Origin: Clostridia bacterium
GTDB lineage: Bacteria; Bacillota; Clostridia; Oscillospirales; UBA644
Assembly: GCA_017934975.1 (NCBI GenBank)
Contig: JAGBIM010000027.1
Location: forward strand, 62,001-126,000
DNA length: 64,000 nt
Direction: 5' to 3'
Position numbers and translations under genes: made by a program. The notes below the pieces were generated by a model, which saw nothing but the letters and a program-made list of their open reading frames with translations, was not told where the DNA came from and ran no database searches. Positions 28,167-35,864 of the stretch are shown here, piece after piece; position 1 is the stretch's first letter; each line of letters opens with the position of its first letter.

Positions 28167-29186
28167 TTAAAACATATTCAGGAAACGGACGTCGTTTTCG
28201 TAGAACATCCGAATGTCGTCCACGCCGTAGCGGCCCATTACCATACGCTCCAGACCCATGCCGAATGCAAAGCCGGAATATACTTCGGGATCAATGCCGC
28301 AATGCGCCAGAACCTTGGGGTTGACCATGCCGGCGCCGCCGATTTCGATCCAGCCTTCGTTCTTGCAGAACTTGCAGCCTTCGCCGCCGCACTTGAAGCA
28401 GGAAATGGAAATTTCCGCCGAGGGCTCGGTGAAGGGGAAGAAGTCGGGACGGATGCGGGTCTTGGTTTCGGGTCCGAAGAGCTTCTTGCAGATCAACTCC
28501 AGAGAACCCTTCAGATGCGCCATGGTGATACCTTTGTCCACCACGAGACCTTCGATTTGATGGAAGATGGGGGAGTGGGTGGCGTCCACCTCGTCAATGC
28601 GGAATACCCGTCCGGGGGAGATGACGCGGATGGGGGGTTGGGTCTTTTCCATCACGCGGACCTGTACGGAAGAGGTCTGGGTCCGCAGAAGCATTTCGGG
28701 GGAGAAATAGAAGGTGTCCTGGGTATCCCGTGCGGGGTGATCCTTTGGAATGTTCAGAGCCTCAAAATTATAGTAGTCATATTCTACCTCGGGACCGGAA
28801 GCGATGGAGAAGCCCATGCTGATGAAGGCATCCTTCACTTCGTCGAGGACCTTGTTCAGCGGATGCTGCTTGCCCACGGTTCTTGCTTTCCCGGGGAGGG
28901 TCACGTCCAGGGATTCCTTTTCCAGACGGCGGTTCAGCTCCGCCTGCTCCAGAACGGCCTTTTTTGCGCGGATGCCTGCGTCGATAAAGCCGCGGACCTC
29001 GTTTGCGATCTGGCCGATGACGGGGCGTTCCTCGGGGGAAAGCTTGCCCATCTGGGATAACAGAGCGGTCAGTTCGCCTTTTTTGCCCGCAAAGCGGACG
29101 CGGACGGCCTCCAGCTCTTCCGAGGTGGTTGCCAGATCCAGCGCTTCCTGCGCTCTTTGCTTGACTGCGTAGAGTTGTTCTTTCAT
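28167..29186 (-). CDS. pheS: Phenylalanyl-tRNA synthetase alpha subunit
   Basis: Catalytic class II subunit, 339 residues. It shows the N-terminal coiled-coil (to about residue 85), HPLNKVLDEVKDAFISMGF, the motif 2 arginine region (ISPGRVFRIDEVDATHSP), the phenylalanine pocket (FFPFTEPSAEISI) and motif 3 (FAFGMGLERMVMGRYG). An extra CFKCGGEGCKFCK zinc-ribbon-like insert is normal for many bacteria. ATG at 29186 has AAAGGTGA upstream; a GTG nine bases earlier (29195) is the alternative. It leads the eight-gene leftward operon, with no T-box leader. Confidence 0.96.
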   Translation of the reverse strand: MKEQLYAVKQRAQEALDLATTSEELEAVRVRFAGKKGELTALLSQMGKLSPEERPVIGQIANEVRGFIDAGIRAKKAVLEQAELNRRLEKESLDVTLPGKARTVGKQHPLNKVLDEVKDAFISMGFSIASGPEVEYDYYNFEALNIPKDHPARDTQDTFYFSPEMLLRTQTSSVQVRVMEKTQPPIRVISPGRVFRIDEVDATHSPIFHQIEGLVVDKGITMAHLKGSLELICKKLFGPETKTRIRPDFFPFTEPSAEISISCFKCGGEGCKFCKNEGWIEIGGAGMVNPKVLAHCGIDPEVYSGFAFGMGLERMVMGRYGVDDIRMFYENDVRFLNMF

Positions 29187-29242
29187 GTTCGTCACCTTTA
29201 TTTTCCTGCGCCGACGCGCGTTGTTTAACTAAATTACTATAT

Positions 29243-29271
29243 ATTATATCATAATTCCTCTCGGATTGCAA
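29243..29271 (-). promoter_or_regulatory. Promoter of the pheS operon
   Basis: On the minus strand TTGCAA (29266-29271) and TATAAT (29243-29248) have a 17-base spacer. The leader is about 50 bases. Confidence 0.8.
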
Positions 29272-29309
29272 GACGTAAGGCGGAAGATTTTATGACAAAA
29301 GGCGGAATT

Positions 29310-30074
29310 TTAAAGTAACGCCACGCCCATGGTGAGAAGTTTTTGCAGGTAAAAAGGGGATTCTTCCTCCTCCCGCAGCTCCAGTGCTTTGATTCCCCGA
29401 TCGGTCAGCCATTGCAAGGCGGTGCCCTCTGCGTCTCTGCAGGGGGAAAGGGAAACCGATGCAAAACGGGCGAGAAACCGTGCCTCCCGCACCTCCTCTT
29501 CCGTGGACTGCAGAGGGTAAAAAAGGCCCCGTTTCCCATGCCGCAAAATCAACGCCGCGTGGGGCGGATCTTTTCGCAGCAGCGAGGTAAGCGCCGCCAC
29601 CTCGCTCTCGCTTTCGGGGAAGGGGCCGCAATGAAATTTTCGGACGGGATCACGGTGCAATTTCATCCAATCCGACCCGAAGTTTCGGTATAAATCGACG
29701 CCGCGTCGATTATAAAAGATGTTTTCGGAAAATGCGTTTTTATCAATGTTTTTGGTTGAATCATTTATACCGTTTCGGTATATTTTGTCAAGATTGGGAT
29801 CAACCTTGGATATGAGGCGTATTTTGCCCTTCTTTTTTAAGGATTTCAGATCGAATCCGAGAAAGGAATCGCCCCGTTTTTCCGCGTGCTCAAGGTCGTG
29901 AATCCACGTCTCCGTTTCCTGCGAAAGAGCATGGTCCGCAGGGCAGAATCCGGTGATGAGAAGCAGGGATTTTTCGCCGCTCCAAAGACTGCGCTCGGTC
30001 AGGGGAAGACCTTCCGCGGTACGGCCGTAAAGGGTTGTGTTTTGCTCCACGGGGTCGGGGAAAAAATTCTGCAT
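29310..30074 (-). CDS. M14 carboxypeptidase-like protein with altered zinc ligands
   Basis: A 254-residue protein without signal peptide. Its order of motifs follows the M14 metallocarboxypeptidase fold: a strand then ITGFCPADH where the zinc motif HxxE is expected (Cys44, Asp47), RRGVDLYRNF where GVDLNRNF is expected, CGPFPESESEVAAL matching the GPxPFSEPET stretch, LILRHGKRGLFYP holding the third ligand His179, and IKALELREEEESPF where the catalytic Glu strand falls. The family match is my reading by eye. Activity with C/D/H ligands is uncertain. AGGAGG precedes the ATG at 30074; a GTG at 30083 lies within that site. Confidence 0.6.
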   Translation of the reverse strand: MQNFFPDPVEQNTTLYGRTAEGLPLTERSLWSGEKSLLLITGFCPADHALSQETETWIHDLEHAEKRGDSFLGFDLKSLKKKGKIRLISKVDPNLDKIYRNGINDSTKNIDKNAFSENIFYNRRGVDLYRNFGSDWMKLHRDPVRKFHCGPFPESESEVAALTSLLRKDPPHAALILRHGKRGLFYPLQSTEEEVREARFLARFASVSLSPCRDAEGTALQWLTDRGIKALELREEEESPFYLQKLLTMGVALL

Positions 30075-30131
30075 AAAAAGCACCTCCTGTGAAAAAATAG
30101 AATAAATTTTCGAAAAATTCCGAAAAACCCC

Positions 30132-30160
30132 TTTACAAAGGGCGGAATATGTGGTATAAT
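30132..30160 (+). promoter_or_regulatory. Promoter of the Nudix-lexA unit
   Basis: TTTACA (30132-30137) and TATAAT (30155-30160) have a 17-base spacer. No clear Firmicutes-type SOS box (CGAAC-N4-GTTCG) was seen near it. Confidence 0.75.
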
Positions 30161-30194
30161 GTTTTCAAAGATATGTCCGGAAAGGTGTGTTCCG

Positions 30195-30722
30195 ATGGAA
30201 TACCGCGTTTTGGAAAGTTCCCGCGTTTTTGAGGGGCGGATTCTGCGTGTCCGCGTGGATCGGGTGGAGGTTGCTCCCGGGGTGGTTGCGCCCCGCGAGG
30301 TGGTAGAGCACGCTCCCGGGGTCTGCGTGTTGCCCGTAGATGCGGAGGGAATGGTTTATCTCGTCCGACAATACCGTCACCCCTTTGCGGAGGAGCTTCT
30401 GGAGGCTCCCGCAGGGATGATGGAGGAGGGGGAAACACCCGTTTTCGCCGCCGCACGGGAGCTGCGGGAAGAGATCGGCGCCGAAGGCGAACTGATTTCT
30501 TTGGGCGAATTCTTGCCCACACCCGGGTACTGTGACGAGCAAATGTTTCTGTTTTTGGCCCGCGTTTCCCGTTTCGGGGAGACCGCTCCGGATGAAGATG
30601 AATTTTTACAAACCGTGTCCATGCCCTTTTCGGAATTTTATGAAAAAGCGTTGAACGGAGCCTTACGGGACGGTCGCGCCGCAGTGCTGGCCTTCCGTGC
30701 CGCACCGTACCTCAAGGATTGA
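30195..30722 (+). CDS. Nudix hydrolase, ADP-ribose pyrophosphatase-like
   Basis: Likely cleaves ADP-ribose or a related nucleoside diphosphate sugar. It has 175 residues. The Nudix box is complete: G-MMEEG-E, seven residues, then RELREEIGA (metal-binding Glu residues). The preceding VRQYRHPFAEELLEAPAG and the Pro in LPTPGYCDE downstream match the ADP-ribose branch, including NudF/YqkG. The ATG at 30195 has GGAAAGGTG ahead. It is 13 bases from lexA, an arrangement that suggests co-transcription. Confidence 0.92.
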   Translation: MEYRVLESSRVFEGRILRVRVDRVEVAPGVVAPREVVEHAPGVCVLPVDAEGMVYLVRQYRHPFAEELLEAPAGMMEEGETPVFAAARELREEIGAEGELISLGEFLPTPGYCDEQMFLFLARVSRFGETAPDEDEFLQTVSMPFSEFYEKALNGALRDGRAAVLAFRAAPYLKD

Positions 30723-30735
30723 AAGGAGAAAAATT

Positions 30736-31341
30736 ATGTCGAAACGCGATGAAAAACGAGCCCAGATTCTGGAATTCGTCACCGCAAAGGTTCAGGAGGA
30801 GGGGTACGTTCCTTCCGTTCGGGAAATCTGCAAGGCGGTGGACCTTTCTTCCCCCGCAACCGTGCATTACCATCTCAATCAGCTTTGCGAGGAAGGCTTG
30901 ATTACCAAGGAGCCCGGCAAAAAGCGTTTTCTTCGCCTTTCTTCCGCTTCTTCGGGCGGTTCCTTCGTGAAGGTTCCGGTGGTGGGCCGCGTTACGGCAG
31001 GGGTGCCGATTCTGGCACAGGAATGTATCGAAGACTATATCCAGGTTCCCGCCGATCAGATTCGCGGACGGGAGACCTTCGCCCTGACTGTGCGGGGGGA
31101 CAGCATGATCAACGCCGGAATTTTGGACGGGGACGTGATCGTGGTGCTCCGTACTCCCGTGGCAGAGGACGGGGAGATCGTGGTTGCGCTTTTGGGAGAC
31201 GAGGCAACGGTGAAGCGTTTCTATCGGGAAGGCCGCCGATTCCGTCTTCAGCCCGAAAACGACGCTTACGCTCCCATCTATGCGGACGAGGTGACCATCC
31301 TCGGAAAAGTGATCGCTCTTCACCGTTACGAAATCCGATAA
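30736..31341 (+). CDS. lexA: SOS repressor LexA
   Basis: Represses DNA-damage genes until RecA filaments trigger its self-cleavage. In 201 residues it has an N-terminal winged helix (YVPSVREICKAVDLSSPATVH region) and the C-terminal S24 peptidase domain. The cleavage site is Ala-Gly in GRVTAGVPI, the nucleophile Ser lies in VRGDSMINAGI and the Lys in DEATVKRFYR. AAAGGAG precedes the ATG at 30736. A strong terminator follows. Confidence 0.96.
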   Translation: MSKRDEKRAQILEFVTAKVQEEGYVPSVREICKAVDLSSPATVHYHLNQLCEEGLITKEPGKKRFLRLSSASSGGSFVKVPVVGRVTAGVPILAQECIEDYIQVPADQIRGRETFALTVRGDSMINAGILDGDVIVVLRTPVAEDGEIVVALLGDEATVKRFYREGRRFRLQPENDAYAPIYADEVTILGKVIALHRYEIR

Positions 31342-31350
31342 AAACGATTC

Positions 31351-31386
31351 CCTCCGAACCAACCTATGGCTTCGGAGGTTTTTTTA
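31351..31386 (+). terminator. Terminator after lexA
   Basis: CCTCCGAA pairs with TTCGGAGG and a seven-base T tract follows. Confidence 0.85.
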
Positions 31387-31461
31387 TGTAAATTTTCGCC
31401 TGCTCTGCCATATATTATATTATAATATTGCTGATTTCGCAATTATTTTACAAAATCACTC

Positions 31462-31490
31462 TTTACTTTCTGCGCGCGATGTGTTATAAT
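31462..31490 (+). promoter_or_regulatory. Promoter of the hydrogenase operon
   Basis: TTTACT (31462-31467) and TATAAT (31485-31490) have a 17-base spacer. No TTGTTAA-type Rex operator was recognised around it. Confidence 0.75.
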
Positions 31491-31497
31491 GGTATGC

Positions 31498-31520
31498 GGT
31501 GGATACTGCGTGCATCCGCC
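31498..31520 (+). other. 5' end stem-loop of the hydrogenase mRNA
   Basis: GGTGGAT and ATCCGCC can pair (seven pairs, one G-U) around a nine-base loop. This lies right at the predicted transcript start. It may protect the 5' end; no known riboswitch was recognised in the 60-base leader. Confidence 0.4.
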
Positions 31521-31554
31521 TTGCAAAAACTTTACCAAGAGAGGAAGTAACATT

Positions 31555-32052
31555 ATGGGTAAGACCACAATCTCAAAGATTCCCTTCAAGGGAACACCCG
31601 AACAGGAACGCGAACTGCGTGATATTCTTGCGTCCCTGAAAGATCAGCAGGGTGCCCTGATGCCCGCCATGCAGAAGGCACAGGACATTTACGGCTACCT
31701 CCCCATCGAAGTTCAGACTATTATTGCCGAAGTCTTGAACGTTCCCGTGGAGGAGGTTTACGGCGTTGCCACCTTCTACGCTCAGTTCGCTCTGAACCCC
31801 AAGGGTAAGTATACCATCGGCGTTTGCCTCGGTACCGCTTGCTACGTCAAGGGCTCTCAGGACATTTTTGACAAGTGCTCCGAGATCCTGAAGATCAAGG
31901 GCGGCGAAATCACCGAAGACGGTCTGTTCTCCCTGGAAGCGACCCGTTGCATCGGATGCTGCGGTCTTGCTCCCGTTATGACGGTGAACGATGACGTTTA
32001 CGGGAAAATCACCGCGAAGGACGTTCCCGATATTCTGAAGAAATACAACTGA
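31555..32052 (+). CDS. hydC: Bifurcating [FeFe] hydrogenase subunit HydC (NuoE-like)
   Basis: Thioredoxin-fold [2Fe-2S] subunit of the NADH/ferredoxin-dependent hydrogenase. It has 165 residues with the NuoE layout: an N-terminal helical part (LMPAMQKAQDIYGYLP, VYGVATFYAQF) and cluster ligands in CLGTACYVKG and ATRCIGCCGLAPV. AGAGGAAG lies ahead of the ATG at 31555. It is the first gene of the operon, while its partners hydB and hydA are the last two; seven other genes stand between them. Confidence 0.93.
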   Translation: MGKTTISKIPFKGTPEQERELRDILASLKDQQGALMPAMQKAQDIYGYLPIEVQTIIAEVLNVPVEEVYGVATFYAQFALNPKGKYTIGVCLGTACYVKGSQDIFDKCSEILKIKGGEITEDGLFSLEATRCIGCCGLAPVMTVNDDVYGKITAKDVPDILKKYN

Positions 32053-32107
32053 TTTCGCTTCGCGCATTCCCCTTCGGGATTGCCTTATCAGTTGGGAGGA
32101 AACATTG

Positions 32108-32464
32108 ATGAAAATCAGCACCATCGCAGATCTTCTCGAAGCCACCGTTCTGTGCGGGGAAGATCATCTGGAAAACGAGGTCCATTCCGCTTGCGGATCG
32201 GATATGATGAGCGACGTGCTTGCCTTCGTGAAGGATCAGGCCGTTCTTCTGACCGGTCTTGTGAATTTGCAGGTCGTACGCACCGCGGAAATGATGGATA
32301 TGCGCTGCATCGTCTTCGTTCGGGGGAAAAAGCCCTCTCAGGACGTAATCGATGCCGCGGATGAGGCGGGGATCGTCGTTCTTGCCACGTCCGAGCGGAT
32401 GTATCCTGCCTGCGGAAAGCTCTATGCTACGGGTCTGCAGGGGGGGAGCGTGTCCTCCTTATGA
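32108..32464 (+). CDS. DRTGG-domain protein 1
   Basis: A small soluble protein of 118 residues that looks like a stand-alone DRTGG domain, a fold also present in phosphotransacetylases and CBS-domain proteins and thought to bind a nucleotide or act as a sensor. Family-like stretches are SDMMSDVLAFVKDQAVLLTG and CIVFVRGKKPSQDVIDAA. GGGAGG lies ahead of the ATG at 32108 (TTG at 32105 is less likely). It overlaps the next gene by four bases. Related to the protein at 34225. Its role in the hydrogenase operon is unknown. Confidence 0.8.
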   Translation: MKISTIADLLEATVLCGEDHLENEVHSACGSDMMSDVLAFVKDQAVLLTGLVNLQVVRTAEMMDMRCIVFVRGKKPSQDVIDAADEAGIVVLATSERMYPACGKLYATGLQGGSVSSL

Positions 32465-32901
32465 GCGAACCCGTCAAGTTCCATTTCGATGTTGCGGGCG
32501 ATAATTTCGCCTCGGCGGGGGAAGCCTCCGTCAAGGTGAAAAAGCTGCTTCGCCAACTGAACATGGATCCCGAAACCATCCGTCGCGTGTCCATTGCCAT
32601 GTATGAAGGTGAAATCAACATGGTCATTCACGGGAACGGCGGCTCTGCGGACGTTTATCTGTACCCCGATCGGGTGAAGATCGTTCTTGCGGATACCGGC
32701 CCCGGTATTGCGGACGTTTCCCTTGCCATGCAGGAAGGGTTCTCCACCGCAAAGGACAACGTGCGGGCCCTGGGCTTCGGCGCAGGGATGGGATTGCCCA
32801 ATATGAAGCGTTATACCGACGTGATGGAAATTGAATCCGAAGTCGGAAAAGGAACTACCGTGACCATGGAGGTCTTTTTGCCCGGCAAAAAGCCTTGCTG
32901 A
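32461..32901 (+). CDS. GHKL ATPase, anti-sigma-factor-kinase-like (RsbW/SpoIIAB type)
   Basis: A 146-residue protein consisting of one HATPase_c domain, as in anti-sigma factor kinases. The N box is YEGEINMVIHGNGG, G1 is LADTGPGIAD, and the G2 lid shows GFGAGMGLPNMKRY, followed by GKGTTVTMEVF. It could phosphorylate a partner Ser or simply bind ATP. No anti-anti-sigma or sigma gene lies beside it. The start ATG overlaps the stop of the DRTGG gene. Confidence 0.85.
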   Translation: MSEPVKFHFDVAGDNFASAGEASVKVKKLLRQLNMDPETIRRVSIAMYEGEINMVIHGNGGSADVYLYPDRVKIVLADTGPGIADVSLAMQEGFSTAKDNVRALGFGAGMGLPNMKRYTDVMEIESEVGKGTTVTMEVFLPGKKPC

Positions 32902-32932
32902 CGCGGCTTCCTTGTGAAAGGAGGTTTTCCGT

Positions 32933-34228
32933 ATGCCGATTCATTCCGTGTCCCTTCTGCGGGACAAGTGTAAGGGTTGCACCGCTTGTCTGAAGCGTTG
33001 CCCCACTGAAGCGATCCGGATCCGTGACGGACACGCCGTCATCCGCTCCGAACGCTGTATCGACTGCGGGGAATGTATCCGTATCTGTCCCCACAAAGCA
33101 AAAAAAGCTACCTACGACGATTTTTCCGCGCTGGATCACTTCCGTTGGAAAATCGCCCTTCCCGCTCCGGCTCTTTACGGACAGTTCGACAACCTTGAGG
33201 ACGTGGACTTCGTTCTGACCGGGCTTCTGGGATGCGGCTTTGACGACGTGTTTGAAGTGGCCGCCGCCGCGGAACTGATCTCCGAATATACCCGTCGGTA
33301 TCTGCACCGACCGGATATTCCCAAGCCGGTTCTTTCTTCCGCCTGCCCCGCCATCGTGCGGATCATTGCGGCGCGCTTCCCCAGCCTTTGTCAAAACGTA
33401 ATGCCCGTCCTTCCTCCCGTGGAGTTGGCGGCGCGTATGGCAAGAGAGGAAGCGAAGAAAAACCATCCCGAATTGACCGACGAGGATATCGGCGTGTTCT
33501 TTATCTCCCCCTGTCCCGCAAAGGTCAGCTACGTCAGGAACCCCATCGGCGTGGAAAAGAGCGCCATAGACGGCGCCCTCTCCATGAGCGACGTTTATTT
33601 CCGTCTTCTTCCCGTGATGAAGAATATCGTCACGCCCAAGTCCCTCTCCCGTACGGGGTTGATCGGGATCAGTTGGGCGGGCTCGGGTGGAGAATCCTCC
33701 GCTCTGTTCAACGATAAGTATCTGGCCGCGGACGGAATGGAAAACGTCATTCAGGTTTTGGACGAAATCGAAAACGGCAATATCTCGGGTCTGGAATTCG
33801 TGGAGCTCAACGCCTGCAGCGGAGGCTGCGTGGGCGGCGCGTTGACGGTAGTGAATCCCTACATTTCAAAAGCACGGCTGCAGAGCCTGCGTCGGTATTT
33901 GCCCGTGTCCCAGAACCGTATCGGTTCCGCTCTGGACAAGGAGCAGACCGACGTTCCTGCCGATTATCAATGGAACGTTCCGTTGAAATACACCCCCATC
34001 CTTCAGCTGGACGAGGATATCACCGCCGCCATGCGGAAGATGTCTGAAATTCAGCGGATTCGCGGACAACTCCCCGACCTGGACTGCGGTGCCTGCGGTG
34101 CGCCCACCTGCCTTGCTCTGGCAGAGGACGTGGCCTGCGGCGACGCGGCGGAAGGTGATTGCATTATGAAATGGAAAGAAACCTTTCGGAATGCATACGC
34201 GGGATTGAAGGAGGAAGAATCGAAATGA
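32933..34228 (+). CDS. [FeFe] hydrogenase-like iron-sulfur protein, probable sensor type
   Basis: A 431-residue protein. Residues 13-53 carry two [4Fe-4S] ferredoxin motifs (CKGCTACLKRCP, CIDCGECIRICP). The hydrogenase-like domain follows with modified H-cluster motifs: SSACPAIV (Ala137 at the proton-relay position, Cys138), ISPCPAKV (Cys194) and ELNACSGGC (Cys295, Cys299). All four cubane ligands are therefore kept. At the C-terminus CGACGAPTC...C (Cys385, 388, 393, 410) is a separate [4Fe-4S] domain. The arrangement fits the sensory (group C-like) hydrogenases, but there is no PAS domain. It may relay H2 or redox state to the neighbouring ATPases. AAAGGAGG precedes the ATG. Confidence 0.85.
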   Translation: MPIHSVSLLRDKCKGCTACLKRCPTEAIRIRDGHAVIRSERCIDCGECIRICPHKAKKATYDDFSALDHFRWKIALPAPALYGQFDNLEDVDFVLTGLLGCGFDDVFEVAAAAELISEYTRRYLHRPDIPKPVLSSACPAIVRIIAARFPSLCQNVMPVLPPVELAARMAREEAKKNHPELTDEDIGVFFISPCPAKVSYVRNPIGVEKSAIDGALSMSDVYFRLLPVMKNIVTPKSLSRTGLIGISWAGSGGESSALFNDKYLAADGMENVIQVLDEIENGNISGLEFVELNACSGGCVGGALTVVNPYISKARLQSLRRYLPVSQNRIGSALDKEQTDVPADYQWNVPLKYTPILQLDEDITAAMRKMSEIQRIRGQLPDLDCGACGAPTCLALAEDVACGDAAEGDCIMKWKETFRNAYAGLKEEESK

Positions 34229-34557
34229 CCGCAACGCAACTTCGTGAAGCCCTCTCCCTGCAGATTCTGGCCGAGCCGGATCCGCAACGGGACGTGACGG
34301 GCGGTTATGCGGGAGACCTGCTCAGTTGGGTTATGGGTCGCGCCCAAAGCGGAGACGCCTGGGTGACCATCATGACCAACCGCAACATCCTTGCGGTGGC
34401 CTCCCTCGCCGATACTGCCTGCATTGTCGTGGCGGAAGATTCCGCCGTGGAAGAGGACGTGGTCGCACTGGCGACGGAAAAGGGGATCAATCTCTATCGC
34501 AGTCCTCTTGCCACCTTTGATCTGTGTTGCCGCATCGGTTCTTTGTTGGGCGTATGA
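34225..34557 (+). CDS. DRTGG-domain protein 2
   Basis: A 110-residue paralogue of the protein at 32108, with the VTGGYAGDLLSWVMGRAQSG stretch that matches the DRTGG motif region (here VTGG) and a C-terminal part of CIVVAEDSAVEEDVVALA type. The ATG at 34225 overlaps the stop of the iron-sulfur gene by four bases, and its own stop overlaps the next start, so translation of genes 34225 to 35839 is chained. Function unknown. Confidence 0.8.
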   Translation: MTATQLREALSLQILAEPDPQRDVTGGYAGDLLSWVMGRAQSGDAWVTIMTNRNILAVASLADTACIVVAEDSAVEEDVVALATEKGINLYRSPLATFDLCCRIGSLLGV

Positions 34558-35282
34558 GCCGTTATTATTACGATTTACACATTCACTCCTGCTTGTCTCC
34601 CTGCGCGGATGACGATATGACCCCCGCCAACATCGCGGGTATGGCGTCTTTGAAGGGGCTGACTCTGTTGGCTCTGACCGATCACAATTCCTGCCGCAAC
34701 TGCCCCGCTTTTTTTGAAGCGTGCAAGGCCTTCGGCATCGTGCCCGTTCCCGGAATGGAACTGACCACGGCGGAGGATATCCATCTCGTGGTTCTTTTTC
34801 CCACTTTGGAGCAGGCTATGGAGTTTGATCGGGAGATCCACGGTCATATTCTTCCCATTCGCAACCGTCCGGATATTTTCGGAAACCAACGGATCGTGGA
34901 CAGCGACGACAATCTTCTGGAAGAGGAGGATCTGTTGCTGATCAACGCCACGGATCTGGACGTGGATTCCGCCATCGCCCTGGTTCGCCGATACGGCGGT
35001 GCTCTGTATCCGGCCCATATTGACCGTCCCTCCAACGGCATGATTGCCATTCTGGGAACCGTTCCTGCGGAATACGGGTTTTCCTGCGTGGAATTCAACG
35101 ATATTTCCCATCGGGACGCCATCCTGGCGGAGCACGGACTGCAGCGTTGCAAAACCCTGTGCAGCTCCGACGCCCACGATCTGGGACGGATTAACGAAGC
35201 GGAGCATTTTATTGAGTTGGAGGATGAGCCCTATTCTTCCGCCCTCGTCCGTCGGCGGTTGATTGAGCACTTAACCTTATGA
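34554..35282 (+). CDS. PHP-domain phosphoesterase
   Basis: A 242-residue metal-dependent phosphoesterase of the PHP family. Motifs: YDLHIHSCLSPCADDDMTP (metal His pair and Asp), LLALTDHNSCRN, a Glu in VPGMELTTAED, AHIDRPSNG and CSSDAHDLGRI with the last His. Relatives hydrolyse nucleotide or sugar phosphates; substrate unknown. It carries the same start/stop overlap (ATGA) with both neighbours. A PHP enzyme next to kinase-like ATPases suggests a phosphorylation or second-messenger circuit, which is inference. Confidence 0.88.
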   Translation: MSRYYYDLHIHSCLSPCADDDMTPANIAGMASLKGLTLLALTDHNSCRNCPAFFEACKAFGIVPVPGMELTTAEDIHLVVLFPTLEQAMEFDREIHGHILPIRNRPDIFGNQRIVDSDDNLLEEEDLLLINATDLDVDSAIALVRRYGGALYPAHIDRPSNGMIAILGTVPAEYGFSCVEFNDISHRDAILAEHGLQRCKTLCSSDAHDLGRINEAEHFIELEDEPYSSALVRRRLIEHLTL

Positions 35283-35839
35283 AAGAATTGTCTTTGAACA
35301 TTCTCGACATTGCGCAGAATTCCGTTTCTGCCGGTGCAAAGAACGTGACCGTTTCCCTCAACGAGGATGAGAAGGGGATCCTGACGCTTTCCATTCTGGA
35401 CGACGGAAAGGGAATGTCTCCCGAAATGGTCCGCACCGTAACGGATCCCTTCTGCACCACCCGTACCACCCGTAAGGTTGGCATGGGAATCCCCCTGCTG
35501 AAGATGGCAAGCGAACAGGCGGGCGGAAGTCTTTCCATCGTTTCCGTGTCCCGGGAAACCGATCCCGAGCATTGCGGAACGGCCGTCACCGCCACCTTCG
35601 ACACCAACAGCATCGATTTTACGCCCCTTGGGGACGTGGTCGATTCCATGGTGGTTTTAATTCAGGGGCATCCGGAGATTGATTATCTCTTTCTCCACAC
35701 CACACCCAACGGTGAAGTCCGTCTCGATACCAAAGAGCTGCGGGCGGTCTTGGGTGAGGAAATTTCCCTCGGAGAATTTGAGATCCTTGCGTGGATCCGC
35801 GATTCTTTGGAGGAACAGTACCAAGCATTAAAAAAATGA
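35279..35839 (+). CDS. GHKL ATPase, histidine-kinase-like ATP-binding domain protein
   Basis: A 186-residue protein with a HATPase_c fold at residues 1-115: the N box LNILDIAQNSVSAGAK, DDGKGMSPE (G1), TDPFCTTRTTRKVGMGIPLL (F and G2 boxes), then a partly separate C-terminal part (residues about 130-186). There is no dimerisation domain or H box, so it is not a full histidine kinase. Its DxFxTT box is of the CheA/sporulation kinase style. Role in the hydrogenase module unknown. Confidence 0.82.
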   Translation: MKELSLNILDIAQNSVSAGAKNVTVSLNEDEKGILTLSILDDGKGMSPEMVRTVTDPFCTTRTTRKVGMGIPLLKMASEQAGGSLSIVSVSRETDPEHCGTAVTATFDTNSIDFTPLGDVVDSMVVLIQGHPEIDYLFLHTTPNGEVRLDTKELRAVLGEEISLGEFEILAWIRDSLEEQYQALKK

Positions 35840-35864
35840 ATCATAAAAATGGAGGCGTAAACTC

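Noticed and set aside
26412-29060. Open frame of 882 codons on the plus strand
   Set aside because: Antisense to pheT and pheS; no start signal and no protein-like motif.
29187-29242. T-box ahead of pheS
   Set aside because: About 50 bases lie between the promoter and the start; T-boxes need about 200 or more. No AGGGTGG-type T-box sequence was seen.
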